A stretch of DNA of 64,000 bases, taken from the NCBI RefSeq assembly GCF_002176815.1, contig NZ_CP021648.1:2488001-2552000 (forward strand). Reading direction: 5' to 3'. A program made the translations under genes and the position numbers. Source of the stretch: Acidovorax sp. T1. GTDB taxonomy: Bacteria; Pseudomonadota; Gammaproteobacteria; Burkholderiales; Burkholderiaceae_C. Below are positions 1 to 8,681 of this stretch, in pieces (positions within the stretch are counted from its first letter, which is position 1; each line of letters begins with the position of its first letter). The notes below the pieces were generated by a model, which did no database searches, was not told the origin of the DNA, and saw only the letters and a program-made list of their open reading frames with translations.

Positions 1-2097
1 CACCGAGCGGCCAAAGGCAAACGACACATTCGCCCCCGCCAGAACCGGGCCATCGTTGAGGCCATCGCCCACCATGGCCACATGGCGCCCCTGTGCCTGC
101 AGCCGCTGCAGGGCGGCCAGCTTGTCCTGGGGCGTGCATTCGCCCTGGGCCTGGGCGATGCCCGCCTGCGCGGCAACCCGCTGCACCGCACCCAGCCGGT
201 CTCCCGACAGGATCTGCACCGCGACGCCCGACTGCTGCAAGGCACGCACCACGTCAGGGGCCTCGGGCCGCACGTCCTCGATCACATCGAAGCGTGCCAA
301 CTCGGTGAACTGGCCGTCGCTCCCCTGCCCCGAAAGCACCACCTGCAGCGCCTCTGCGCCGTCCTGCGCGGCCACGCCGGCATGGCGGGCCGAGCCCAGC
401 CGCAGCAAGCGTGGGGGAAGCGCGCCCTGTGCGTCGTGGATTTCAGCAGTCAGCCCCAGGCCGGCATCCTCGCGCAGGTTCACGGCGCTCCAGCGCGCGC
501 TGGCCACGGGCGCCGCCGCCACGATGGCGCGCGAGGCCGGGTGCATGGATTGCCGCGCCAGTGTGGCCGCCAGCGCCAGGGCATCATCGCGGCCCAGCCC
601 CGGCGCGCAACGCACGGTCTGCACGGCCATGCCGTCCCGGGTGAGCGTGCCCGTCTTGTCGAACACCAGGGTATCCACACTGGCCAGGGCCTCCAGGCCC
701 TGCAGGTTGCGCACCAGCACGCCGTGGCGGGCCAGTGTGCCGGCCGCCGTCAGCATGGCCACCGGCGTGGCCAGCGACAAGGCACAGGGGCAGGTCACGA
801 TGAGCACCGCCACACCCACCATCAGGGCGCGCCCCGGATCGGACGGCCACCACCAGGCCACGGCCAGCCCGGCCGCCAGCAGCACCGCCAGCAAAAATGG
901 CCGTGCAATGCGGTCCGCCAGCTGGGCCAGGCGCGGCTTTTGCAGCGAAGCGCTTTCCATCAGCGCCAGAATCTGCGCAAAACGGGTTTGGCCACCAATG
1001 CCCTGCACTCGCACCTCGACCGGTGCCTGCAGGTTGTAGCTGCCCGCCGTCACCTGGCTGCCCAAGGGCCGCGCCACGGGCGTGGATTCGCCCGTGAGCA
1101 GGGCTTCGTCGGCCTGGGTGCTGCCCCGCGTGATGCAGCCATCGGCAGGAAAAGCCTCGCCCGGCAGCACGCGAATCACATCGCCCACGGCCAACCGGCG
1201 CGTGGTCACGCGGGTAAAGACGCCGTCGGCCCCGCGCCGCTCCACGCTGTCGGGCAGGCGGTTCATGACGGCCTCCAGCGCGCCGGCCGTGCGGTCGCGC
1301 AGGCGCAGCTCCAGCCAGCGGCCGGTCAGCAGGAAAAAGACAAACATGGTCAGCGAGTCGTAATAGACCTCGCGGCCAAAAACCCCCGCGGGGTCAAACG
1401 TGCCGGCCGTGCTCACAACGAACGTGATGCCCATGCCCAGGGCCACCGGCAGGTCCATGCTGACGCGGCGCAGGCGGATGTCGCGCAGCGCACTGCCAAA
1501 GAACGGGCCACAGGCAAAGAACACCACCGGCAGCGTCAGCACCCACGAGGCCCAGCGCAGCAACTGCTCCATTTCACCGGTCAGATCGCCCGGCTTTGCC
1601 ACATAGGCGGGCCATGCGTACATCATGACCTGCATCATGCAAAAGCCCGCCACCAGCCAGCGCCACAGCGCCAGCCGGCTCTCGCGCAGGCGCTGTTCGC
1701 GCGCGTGGGCATCCATCGCCGGCAAGGCACGGTAACCCGCCTTTTGCACCGCGGCCATCCACTGCGACGGCAGCACCTGGCTGGGCCGCCACACCACGCG
1801 GGCGCGGTGCGTGGCGGCGCTCACGTCCACCTGCTCCACGCCCGCAACCGCGCGCAATGCGTCTTCAATGGTCAAGGCGCAGGCGGTGCAGTGCATGCCC
1901 TCCAGCACCACGTTCGACTCCCACACCGCATCGGGCGACGCGGAGGCAAGCGCCCCAGGAACATCCTGCGCAGCCCCCGCATCCCGGGCACCGCTGCCCG
2001 CCGGCCGGCGCAAGCGCCCGAACGCAGCCCATTCCTGCGGGTCATCCAGCAGCACATGCGCCGCCATATCTGGCAAAGTGGAGGAGTTCGTGGACAT
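1..2097 (-). CDS. heavy-metal translocating P1B-type ATPase (copper-type), 3' end outside window
   Basis: Inner-membrane ATPase that exports a soft metal, probably Cu(I). On the minus strand the reading frame is open from the ATG at 2097 to the window edge. Visible motifs in order are an N-terminal HMA domain with GMHCTACAL (about residue 67), the TGES actuator motif (about 336), the metal-site CPC motif (about 433), the phosphorylated Asp in DKTGTLT (about 479), SGDR, and the hinge motif GDGLND near base 60. Only the C-terminal membrane segments are missing. It diverges from a universal stress gene across an FNR-type box. That fits a CcoI/FixI role in cbb3 oxidase copper loading, but a CopA-like detoxifier is not excluded. 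No clear ribosome binding site precedes 2097; a start at 2067 is possible. Confidence 0.9.
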   Translation of the reverse strand, partial: MSTNSSTLPDMAAHVLLDDPQEWAAFGRLRRPAGSGARDAGAAQDVPGALASASPDAVWESNVVLEGMHCTACALTIEDALRAVAGVEQVDVSAATHRARVVWRPSQVLPSQWMAAVQKAGYRALPAMDAHAREQRLRESRLALWRWLVAGFCMMQVMMYAWPAYVAKPGDLTGEMEQLLRWASWVLTLPVVFFACGPFFGSALRDIRLRRVSMDLPVALGMGITFVVSTAGTFDPAGVFGREVYYDSLTMFVFFLLTGRWLELRLRDRTAGALEAVMNRLPDSVERRGADGVFTRVTTRRLAVGDVIRVLPGEAFPADGCITRGSTQADEALLTGESTPVARPLGSQVTAGSYNLQAPVEVRVQGIGGQTRFAQILALMESASLQKPRLAQLADRIARPFLLAVLLAAGLAVAWWWPSDPGRALMVGVAVLIVTCPCALSLATPVAMLTAAGTLARHGVLVRNLQGLEALASVDTLVFDKTGTLTRDGMAVQTVRCAPGLGRDDALALAATLARQSMHPASRAIVAAAPVASARWSAVNLREDAGLGLTAEIHDAQGALPPRLLRLGSARHAGVAAQDGAEALQVVLSGQGSDGQFTELARFDVIEDVRPEAPDVVRALQQSGVAVQILSGDRLGAVQRVAAQAGIAQAQGECTPQDKLAALQRLQAQGRHVAMVGDGLNDGPVLAGANVSFAFGRSV

Positions 2098-2131
2098 GGT
2101 TCGAGCCTACCGGCCAAGCATGACACGTACA

Positions 2132-2145
2132 TTGACATGGATCAA
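2132..2145. promoter_or_regulatory. FNR/ANR-type binding site
   Basis: The 14-mer TTGACATGGATCAA matches the FNR consensus TTGAT-N4-ATCAA at nine of ten fixed positions. It lies between the divergent ATPase and universal stress genes. Its centre is about 63 bp before the stress gene start, so an activating position near -41.5 would put that transcript start near 2180. This suggests induction under low oxygen (inference). Confidence 0.65.
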
Positions 2146-2201
2146 GCTGCAAACCATGGTCCTCTCTAAGCTCTGACCACCCCAACTTTGAGGAGTCCGA
2201 C

Positions 2202-2645
2202 ATGTACAAACGCATTCTGGTTGCCACCGACGGTTCTGAACTTTCCAACAAGGCGGTTCAAACCGGCCTGTCCCTGGCCGCCCTGTCGGGCGCCACGGTG
2301 GTCGCACTGAAGGTGGTGCCGCGTTACCCGCGCAGCTATTTTGAAGGCGGCATGCCGGTGGACATGATTGACGTGAAGCGCATCGAGCAGCAATGGGGCG
2401 ACGCGGCCCAGGCACTGGTGGACAAAGTGAAAGCCCAGGGCAGCGCCGAGGGCGTGACGGTCAAGCCCGTGGTGGCCAAGTCCGACCTGGTGGCCGAGGC
2501 CGTGATCGCAGCCGCCAAAAAACACAAGTGCGACCTGATCGTGATGGCCTCGCACGGCCGCAAGGGCATCAAGCGCCTGCTGCTGGGCAGCGAAACCCAG
2601 CATGTGCTCACGCACTCGCACATTCCGGTGCTGGTGCTGCGTTAA
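2202..2645 (+). CDS. universal stress protein, UspA family
   Basis: A 147-residue single Usp domain, the usual family length. The N-terminus MYKRILVATDGSELS is the first strand and nucleotide-binding Asp region. The C-terminal ATP-binding pattern G-x2-G-x9-G-[ST] is seen as GRKGIKRLLLGSET near residues 120-134, so this is an ATP-binding type of Usp. The ribosome binding site GAGGAG ends about 9 bases before the ATG. It stands alone, is divergent from the metal ATPase, and is probably controlled by the FNR-type box 60 bp upstream. The partner process is not visible; in related bacteria such genes sit beside cbb3 oxidase assembly genes. Confidence 0.92.
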   Translation: MYKRILVATDGSELSNKAVQTGLSLAALSGATVVALKVVPRYPRSYFEGGMPVDMIDVKRIEQQWGDAAQALVDKVKAQGSAEGVTVKPVVAKSDLVAEAVIAAAKKHKCDLIVMASHGRKGIKRLLLGSETQHVLTHSHIPVLVLR

Positions 2646-2650
2646 GCACA

Positions 2651-2705
2651 AAATATGCCGCTAGCGCTTATGCAATAAGCGCTACCAGCTATCAAGATAG
2701 AAGCA
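2651..2705. repeat. Comamonadaceae-type intergenic palindrome, copy 1
   Basis: The arms TAGCGCTTAT (2662-2671) and ATAAGCGCTA (2675-2684) form a hairpin, followed by CCAGCTAT. It lies just after the universal stress gene. The same pattern recurs near 9563, 16861 and 25321, with partial forms near 4438, 10538 and 21088. Confidence 0.8.
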
Positions 2706-2729
2706 AAACGGGGCCCTCAAGGCCCCGTT
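2700..2729 (-). terminator. terminator of the malonate operon
   Basis: The stem AACGGGGCC (2707-2715) / GGCCCCGTT (2721-2729) is followed on the minus strand by a T-rich tract. It sits 24 bases past the matB stop codon and can end the minus-strand malonate transcript. It may also serve the converging universal stress gene. Confidence 0.7.
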
Positions 2730-2752
2730 GTCCATAAACGGCAAATCGACGC

Positions 2753-4339
2753 TCAGGCAAACAGCCCTTTGTGCTGCTCGCGCAGCAGGTTTTTTTGCAC
2801 CTTGCCCATGGTGTTGCGCGGCAGCTCTGTCGCCACAAAACAACGCTTGGGAATCTTGAAGTTGGCCAGCTGCGACTTGAGCTGCGCCACGATGGCCTCG
2901 CCGTCGATCTGTGCGCCCGGCTTGGCGATGACCACCGCCACGCCCACCTCGCCAAAATCGGGGTGCGGCACACCCACCACCGCGCTCTCGGCCACGCCCG
3001 GCATGTCGTTGATGGCGCTTTCGATTTCTGCCGGATAGACGTTGTAGCCGCCGCTGATGATGAGGTCCTTGCTGCGGCCCACGATGCTGACATAGCCGCG
3101 CTCGTCCACCTTGCCCACGTCGCCGGTTTTGAACCAGCCATCCTGGGTGAACTCTTCGGCGGTCTTCTCGGGCATGCGCCAGTAGCCTTTGAACACATTG
3201 GGCCCCTGCACCTGGATGTTGCCGATCTCGCCCACCGGCAAGGCCTTGCCCGCATCATCGACCACGCGCAAGCCCACGCCGGGCAGCGCAAAACCCACGG
3301 TGCTGCCGCGCCGCTCGCTCTGGCCACCATGGCGCGCGTCGGCGCTGTAGGGGTTGGAGGTCAGCATGATGGTCTCGCTCATGCCGTAGCGCTCCAAAAT
3401 GGTGTGGCCGGTGCGCTCACGCCAGGCGTTGAAGGTTTCAATCAGCAGCGGCGCCGAGCCGGCGATAAACAGGCGCATGTGCTTCGTGGCGTCCTGGTTC
3501 AGCCCCGCCTCGGCCAGCAGCCGCACATACAGCGTGGGCACGCCCATGAACACGGTGGCGCGCGGCATGGCGGCCAGCACGGCCTTGGGGTCGAACTTGG
3601 CCATCCAGATCATCTTGCTGCCGTTGATGAGCGCACCGTGGATGGCCACAAACAGGCCGTGCACATGGAAGATGGGCAGTGCGTGGATGAGCACATCGCC
3701 ACGGCCGTCAGGCCCTCCGGTAGCCGTCCAGCCCCAGTAGTCCTTCAGCGTCACGGCATTGCTCAGCAGGTTGCCATGCGTCAGCATCGCCCCCTTGCTG
3801 CGCCCCGTGGTGCCACTGGTGTAGAGGATGGCGGCGAGGTCATCCGCCCCCTTGTCCACCGGTTGGTGATTGTCGCCATGGTGCGCGGCGCGATCGAGCA
3901 GGCTGCCCGTGCGGTCGTCGCCCAGCGTGAACACATGCTGCGTGCCGGCCGTGAAGGCGATCTTGCTCACCCAGCCGAAGTTGCCGGGCGTGCACACCAC
4001 CACGGCGGGCTCGGCATTGCCCACGAAATATTCGATCTCTCCGCTCTGGTAGGCCGTGTTGAGCGGCAAGAACACATAGCCCGCGCGCAGCGTGGCCAGA
4101 TACAGCAGCATGGCCTCGACCGATTTCTCCACCTGCACCGCGATGCGGCTGCCCTCTGGCAGCTTCAGCGACGCCAGCAGATTGGCGATGCGCGCGCTGG
4201 CATGGTCCAGGTCGCGCCAGGTGTAGCGCAGCGGCTCGCCCTGGGGCGAGGTGGCTTCGACGGCGATCTGGTCCAGATCGCTGGGGAAAGCAGCGCGCAG
4301 GGCGCAAAACAGATTGGCGTTGTGGTTCGGTTGTTTCAT
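2753..4339 (-). CDS. matB: malonate--CoA ligase (malonyl-CoA synthetase)
   Basis: Adenylate-forming enzyme of 528 residues that converts malonate, ATP and CoA to malonyl-CoA in the cytoplasm. The AMP-binding loop ILYTSGTTGRSKGAM is near residue 170. YGMSET, the hinge region ISGGYNVYPAEIE and the C-terminal catalytic Lys context PRNTMGKVQKNLLRE follow in the expected order. The MatB assignment rests mainly on context: the same strand carries a crotonase, a TctC-type binding protein, malonyl-CoA decarboxylase and a GntR regulator. It starts 6 bases after the crotonase stop and is the last gene of that operon. A general acyl-CoA synthetase is the alternative reading. Confidence 0.85.
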   Translation of the reverse strand: MKQPNHNANLFCALRAAFPSDLDQIAVEATSPQGEPLRYTWRDLDHASARIANLLASLKLPEGSRIAVQVEKSVEAMLLYLATLRAGYVFLPLNTAYQSGEIEYFVGNAEPAVVVCTPGNFGWVSKIAFTAGTQHVFTLGDDRTGSLLDRAAHHGDNHQPVDKGADDLAAILYTSGTTGRSKGAMLTHGNLLSNAVTLKDYWGWTATGGPDGRGDVLIHALPIFHVHGLFVAIHGALINGSKMIWMAKFDPKAVLAAMPRATVFMGVPTLYVRLLAEAGLNQDATKHMRLFIAGSAPLLIETFNAWRERTGHTILERYGMSETIMLTSNPYSADARHGGQSERRGSTVGFALPGVGLRVVDDAGKALPVGEIGNIQVQGPNVFKGYWRMPEKTAEEFTQDGWFKTGDVGKVDERGYVSIVGRSKDLIISGGYNVYPAEIESAINDMPGVAESAVVGVPHPDFGEVGVAVVIAKPGAQIDGEAIVAQLKSQLANFKIPKRCFVATELPRNTMGKVQKNLLREQHKGLFA

Positions 4340-4345
4340 GGCGAA

Positions 4346-5164
4346 TCAAAAAACAGGGGGACGTTTGGCCAGGAAGGCCGCGATGCCTTCGCGGTGCTCG
4401 GCACTGTCGGCATAGGCGTAGGGGTCGAGTGTGCCATTTACTATGTTTTCAATAGCTGCTTGCGGTTTACCACCGGGCGCTACAGGCACTTTTAATGCCC
4501 GAAATGTCTGCTTGTTCAGGCGTGCGGCTTGCGGTGCCAGGGCAGCCACGCGGCAGGCCGTGCCCAGCGCATCGGCGGCCAGCAGGCCGGGCTCGGTGAC
4601 GCGGCTCAGAAACCCGCGCGCCAGCATGTCGGCGGCAGAAAAAGTGGCCGCCTCCAGCAGCATCTGGCGTGCGGTGACATCGCCCACCGCGCCCGCCACC
4701 AATTGCGCTTCACGCGGCGCCATGGGGAACCCCAGCCGGGCGATGGGGGCGCCAAAGCGTGCGCTGCTGCCGGCAATGCGGATGTCGCAGCAGCTGGCAA
4801 TCTCCACGCCAGCGCCCATGCAGGCGCCGTCGATGCGCGCCACGATGGGCACGTCGCACTGGAGCATGGCCTGCAGACCACCCCAGACATCGTTTTCGTG
4901 GAAGTCGCGCAGCGCGGCGGCATCAAAGCGGAACGCCGGGTATTCCGAAATGTCGCCGCCGGCACAGAAAGCGCCGTCTGCCCCTTCAATCAGCACGCAG
5001 CGCGCATCCGGATTGCGCTGAATGCTCTCAAAAACAGAGCGCATCTGGCGCCACATGGCGCGCGACATCGCGTTGAGCCGGCCGGTGTGGCGCAGCGTGA
5101 CCTGCACCACACCCGCTTCGCCGGCCGCTCCTGCGGCCCGCGCCGCGACAACTTCCCCTGGCAT
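4346..5164 (-). CDS. enoyl-CoA hydratase/isomerase family protein
   Basis: A 272-residue crotonase-fold protein. The oxyanion-hole regions are seen in GADGAFCAGGDISEY and in GACMGAGVEIASCCDIRIAG. The ATG at 5164 is chosen because AAAGGA lies 6 bases upstream and the next gene's stop is at 5178. The substrate is not clear from the sequence; its place between tctC and matB suggests a role in malonate or a related acyl-CoA pathway. Oddly, about 20 C-terminal residues (FRALKVPVAPGG onward, bases 4438-4495) are encoded by DNA resembling the genome's intergenic palindrome, read in frame. That suggests a repeat was captured in the coding sequence without breaking the gene. Confidence 0.85.
   Translation of the reverse strand: MPGEVVAARAAGAAGEAGVVQVTLRHTGRLNAMSRAMWRQMRSVFESIQRNPDARCVLIEGADGAFCAGGDISEYPAFRFDAAALRDFHENDVWGGLQAMLQCDVPIVARIDGACMGAGVEIASCCDIRIAGSSARFGAPIARLGFPMAPREAQLVAGAVGDVTARQMLLEAATFSAADMLARGFLSRVTEPGLLAADALGTACRVAALAPQAARLNKQTFRALKVPVAPGGKPQAAIENIVNGTLDPYAYADSAEHREGIAAFLAKRPPVF
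4438..4495. repeat. intergenic-type palindrome located inside a coding sequence
   Basis: The segment contains CAATAGCTGCTTGCGG and GGGCGCTACAGGCAC, degenerate forms of the repeat arms seen at 2662, 9581 and 16861, with the flanking TTTTAAT typical of those copies. It is translated in frame as part of the crotonase C-terminus. The match is by eye and the arms are decayed. Confidence 0.5.
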
Positions 5165-5177
5165 GCCATTCCTTTCT

Positions 5178-6170
5178 TCAATCCAGCCTGGCGCCGGCGG
5201 CCTTGACCACCTGCGCCCAGCGCCGAACCTCGGCGCTGACGAATTTTGCAAACTGCGCCTGCGCCATGCCGCCGTAGTCGGCCCCGTTGCTGGCCCAGAT
5301 GGCCTTGATTTCATCCGCCGTGCCGATGCGGCGAATGTCTTCGATGATGCGCGCCTGCACGTCCGCCGGCGTGCCCTTGGGCGCCCACAGGCCGTACCAG
5401 GTGGTGACGGTGTAGTCGGGCAGGCCCACCTCGGCGGCGCAGGGCACGTCGGGAAAGGCCGGGTTGCGCTGGCTACCCGACACCATCAGCGCCTTGATGC
5501 GGCCGCTCTTGATGTGTGTGGCCGACGAACCCAGGCCGTCGAACATCATGTCCACATTGCCCGCAATCAGATCCTGCAGCGCCGGGCCGGCACCGCGGTA
5601 GGGAATGTGCGTGATGAAGGTGCCCGTCTGCTGCTTGAACAGCTCGCCGGCCAGGTGGTGCGATGTGCCCGCGCCCGCCGAGCCGTAGTTGAGCCTGGCC
5701 GGGTTGCGCTTGACGTGTTCCAGAAACTGCTTGAAATTGCTGGCCTGCACGGCCTTGGGGTTGACCACCAGCACCTGCGGCACATTGGCCAGCAGCGCCA
5801 GGGGGATGAAGTCTTTCTCGATGTCGTAGTCAAGCCGGGGATACATCGATGGCGCGATGGCATGGTGCACCGCGCCCATGAACAGGGTGTAGCCATCGGG
5901 GGCGCCCTTGGCCGCATAGCTGGCGCCCACGGTGCCGCCCGCCCCGCCCCGGTTGTCAATCACCAGCGTCTTGCCTGTGACCTTGGCAAACTGCGCGGCC
6001 AACGGCCGCGCAAAGGCGTCGGTGCCGCCCCCGGCGGGAAACGGCACCACCAGGTTCACCGGCTTGTTGGGCCAGGCCGACTGTGCCCAGCTGCCGCCCG
6101 AAGCCATTGCCAGCCCCGCGGCGGCGGCGCCTGCCAGCAGCGTGCGGCGCTGCATGCGTTGTTCTTTCAT
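5178..6170 (-). CDS. TctC/Bug family tripartite tricarboxylate transporter substrate-binding protein
   Basis: Periplasmic solute receptor of 330 residues. The N-terminus has RRTLLAGAAAAGLAMASGG followed by WAQ, a twin-Arg or Sec signal with cleavage near residue 30. The mature part starts with WPNKPVNLVVPFPAGGGTD, the hallmark Bug-family beginning, and later has NRGGAGGTVGA. It sits between matA and the crotonase on the same strand, so malonate or another dicarboxylate is the likely ligand. No TctA/TctB membrane genes are adjacent, as is common for the large orphan Bug family of Burkholderiales. A start at residue 6 (MQRRTLL) is possible. Confidence 0.88.
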   Translation of the reverse strand: MKEQRMQRRTLLAGAAAAGLAMASGGSWAQSAWPNKPVNLVVPFPAGGGTDAFARPLAAQFAKVTGKTLVIDNRGGAGGTVGASYAAKGAPDGYTLFMGAVHHAIAPSMYPRLDYDIEKDFIPLALLANVPQVLVVNPKAVQASNFKQFLEHVKRNPARLNYGSAGAGTSHHLAGELFKQQTGTFITHIPYRGAGPALQDLIAGNVDMMFDGLGSSATHIKSGRIKALMVSGSQRNPAFPDVPCAAEVGLPDYTVTTWYGLWAPKGTPADVQARIIEDIRRIGTADEIKAIWASNGADYGGMAQAQFAKFVSAEVRRWAQVVKAAGARLD

Positions 6171-6233
6171 TTTGTCTCCTGTCGTCGTTGTAAAAATGGA
6201 AAGAGAAGAACCTAAAAATTCTCGGTGCGCGGC

Positions 6234-7718
6234 TTATCCGCCGCGGCAAAGGCTTTCGATGTCTCCCGACATAGGCACTTTGCCCTGCGCAAGCAGATTG
6301 CGGTACTTGTCGATGCGCTTGAGGTCGTACAGATAATTCACCATCAGTCCAAACGATTGTTTCATTCCCTTGGCCGACGGGTCGCCGGCCCAGTTGAGCC
6401 GCTCCACACGGGCCCCGTTGCCCAGGTGAAACCGCGCCACCGCATCCACGGGCTTGCCATCGTGCAGCTCGCGGCCCAGATAGAAAGCGGCGCATTCCAG
6501 CAGTGCCTGGCGCACGGGCGAGCGCGCATCGAGCTCCAGCGCCTTGTCCGCGGCGGCAAGCAGGTGCGTGGCCTGCGGCGGCTCGGCCCCCAAAGCGCGG
6601 CCCAGTTCGGCGCGGCGCTTGTCGTCCAGGCGCTCCAGCATGGCGCCGGCGTTCTTGCCCAGCCAGGCCCGAAAGCCCGGTATGGGCGACAGCGTGGCAA
6701 AAGTGCGCAGGCGCGGAAACTCGGCTGTGAGCGTTTCCACCACATGCTTGATGAGCGAATCGCCAAAGCTCACGCCGCGCAGCCCCGGCTGCGTGTTGCT
6801 GATCGAATAGAAGATGGCGGTGGTGGCCTTTTTCAGGTCGGCCGGTGCCGCCGCTTCGTCCAGCAGCGGCGTGATGCTGCTGGAAATGTGGTCCACCAGC
6901 GCCACTTCGACAAAGATCAGCGGCTCGTTGGGCAGGCGCGGGTGAAAGAAGCCGTAGCAGCGGCGGTCGCTGTCGAGCCGGTTTTTCAGGTCGGCCCAGC
7001 TGCGGATGTCGTGCACGGCCTCGTATTTGATGAGCTTTTCGATCAACGAGGCCGGCGAATCCCACGACAGGCGCTTGAGCTCCAGAAAAGCCACGTCGAA
7101 CCAGGTGGAGAACAGGTGCTCCAGATCTGCGTCCAGGGCCACCAGGCGCTTGTCGGACTTGAGCTGGGGCAGCAGCTCGGCGCGCAGGTCCACCAGAAAG
7201 CGCATGCCCTCGGGAAACACCGCAAAGCGCTGCAGCAGCCGCGTGCGCGGCGACACCAGCGAGCGGCGCAGACTGATTTCGGCCTGCATTTCGTCCGCCG
7301 TGCCGGCGGCGGCTTCGTAGCGCTGGCGTGCCGACTGAAAGCGCGTGGCATCGGGCGCGAACTGCTCGCACAGCAGCAGCCACATGTCGCGCCGCTCTTC
7401 GGGTGCGGCCTGGCCGTACCACGCGGCCACGGCCTGGGCGCGGCGGCCGCCTTCCAGTTCACTGACCTGCGGCGCCACCACTTCCTGCAGATCGGCCAGC
7501 AGGCGGCGCAGCGCGCGCGGCGACAGCGACTCGTTGCCACGCCGCAGCGTGGCCTGCAGGCGCTCGTGGGTGGAGCGCGGCGCCGGGGCCTTGGCGGCGC
7601 CATCGGCGGCCTGCTTGTCGGTTGCCGCTTTGGGCGCCTTGGGTGTCTTGTCGGCTAAAGCTGCTCCGGAGCGCAGGCGCGAAACGCTGCGGGTGATCCA
7701 TTCGGTGGTATTGGTCAT
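6234..7718 (-). CDS. matA: malonyl-CoA decarboxylase
   Basis: A 494-residue enzyme that decarboxylates malonyl-CoA to acetyl-CoA. The C-terminal catalytic domain is recognisable by FATLSPIPGFRAWL (about residue 350), GVSFGDSLIKHVVETL just before it and the RFHLGNGA segment near the end. The N-terminal part is the helical oligomerisation domain. Its ATG overlaps the regulator's TGA as ATGA (7715-7718), so both are translated from one message. Together with matB it gives the two-step route malonate to malonyl-CoA to acetyl-CoA. A 63-base gap separates it from the tctC-type gene. Confidence 0.9.
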   Translation of the reverse strand: MTNTTEWITRSVSRLRSGAALADKTPKAPKAATDKQAADGAAKAPAPRSTHERLQATLRRGNESLSPRALRRLLADLQEVVAPQVSELEGGRRAQAVAAWYGQAAPEERRDMWLLLCEQFAPDATRFQSARQRYEAAAGTADEMQAEISLRRSLVSPRTRLLQRFAVFPEGMRFLVDLRAELLPQLKSDKRLVALDADLEHLFSTWFDVAFLELKRLSWDSPASLIEKLIKYEAVHDIRSWADLKNRLDSDRRCYGFFHPRLPNEPLIFVEVALVDHISSSITPLLDEAAAPADLKKATTAIFYSISNTQPGLRGVSFGDSLIKHVVETLTAEFPRLRTFATLSPIPGFRAWLGKNAGAMLERLDDKRRAELGRALGAEPPQATHLLAAADKALELDARSPVRQALLECAAFYLGRELHDGKPVDAVARFHLGNGARVERLNWAGDPSAKGMKQSFGLMVNYLYDLKRIDKYRNLLAQGKVPMSGDIESLCRGG

Positions 7719-8383
7719 GGGTTCAATCGGGATTGTTGATTGCGGGCAACATCACGCAGCGCCTCGCGCTGGTGCAGCAGATGGGTGCGCATAGCCGATT
7801 CGGCGGCTTCGCTGTCGCGGCGTTTGAGGGCGTCAAACACCGCCAGGTGCTCGGCCAGGCTTTGCTGCAGGCGCCCCGGCGCATGCAATTGCTGTAGGCG
7901 GGCCAGGCGCAATATCTTGCGCAAATCACCGATCACCTGGGCCAGCCAGCGGTTGTCGGCCAGCGTGATGAAGGCCTCATGGATAGCGTGATTGACCGCG
8001 TAGTAGTCGGTGATGCGCCCCTCGGCAGCGCACTGCTGCAGGCGGTGGTGCAGCACCTCCAGCGCGGCCACATCGGCATCGCCTGCCCGGCGGGTGGCTT
8101 CATGCGCCGCGCGGCCCTCCAGCAGCGCGATCACGGGGAAGATTTCGTCCAGATCGCGCTCAGTGACCTCGGCCACAAAGCAGCCCCGGCGCGGCTCGTG
8201 GCGCAGCAGGCCTTCGGCCACCAGCACCTTGAGTGCCTCGCGCAGCGGGGTGCGGGATATGGCCAGCCGCTCGCACAAGGCGGCTTCATCCAGGAAACTG
8301 CCCGGTGGCAACGATCCCGCAAAGATCTGCTCGCGCAGCCGCGATGCGGCTTCATCGTGCAGGGAATTGGGAACGGTGCGCAT
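7715..8383 (-). CDS. matR: GntR family regulator with FCD domain, malonate operon
   Basis: A 222-residue regulator from the ATG at 8383; a GTG at 8431 would add 16 residues. The N-terminal winged helix shows LREQIFAGSLPPGSFLDEAAL and the recognition helix ISRTPLREALKVLVAEGLL. The C-terminal all-helical FCD ligand domain carries metal-ligand-like D and H residues (IHEAFITLADN, LAEHLAVFDALKRRD). It is the first gene of the malonate operon and overlaps matA by four bases, so it probably controls its own transcript. By analogy with MatR it would be relieved by malonate or malonyl-CoA (inference). Confidence 0.85.
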   Translation of the reverse strand: MRTVPNSLHDEAASRLREQIFAGSLPPGSFLDEAALCERLAISRTPLREALKVLVAEGLLRHEPRRGCFVAEVTERDLDEIFPVIALLEGRAAHEATRRAGDADVAALEVLHHRLQQCAAEGRITDYYAVNHAIHEAFITLADNRWLAQVIGDLRKILRLARLQQLHAPGRLQQSLAEHLAVFDALKRRDSEAAESAMRTHLLHQREALRDVARNQQSRLNP

Positions 8384-8502
8384 GGCGGGAAATGGCTCCT
8401 GGGTTGGCCAGAGCACCTGCGGGTGGCGCACACCTCAGCAAGGGCCCAGCGTCTTATCGTCTCGCAATCCCATCAAACAGGGCCTCAACGCGGCATATTT
8501 GA

Positions 8503-8532
8503 CGTAATTTCTGGTAATTATTGGAAATGACG
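8503..8532. promoter_or_regulatory. dyad upstream of the malonate operon
   Basis: CGTAATTTC (8503-8511) and GAAATGACG (8524-8532) are inverted with one unpaired position per arm. They lie in an AT-rich patch about 120 bp before the matR start, in otherwise GC-rich DNA. It is a reasonable operator or promoter site for the GntR regulator, but nothing in the sequence proves it. No gene is seen from 8432 to 8750. Confidence 0.35.
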
Positions 8533-8681
8533 CGCCAAAAATCCATCAGGGCTTACCAGCAGGCTCCACCAAGGTCGCCAGCCGACGCGCCAAAAGAACA
8601 CGGTTGCCAGCACCCCGAGGCGGGGCCCCTTGCCGTGTTGTCTGCCCGCCTGGCCGGCTCGCAAGTAGCCGCCGCCAGCGC

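Noticed and set aside
82..4495. Long open frames on the plus strand across the P-type ATPase and malonate genes
   Set aside because: They are antisense to genes with clear family motifs and read as low-complexity Ala/His/Arg-rich sequence, the usual shadow in GC-rich DNA.
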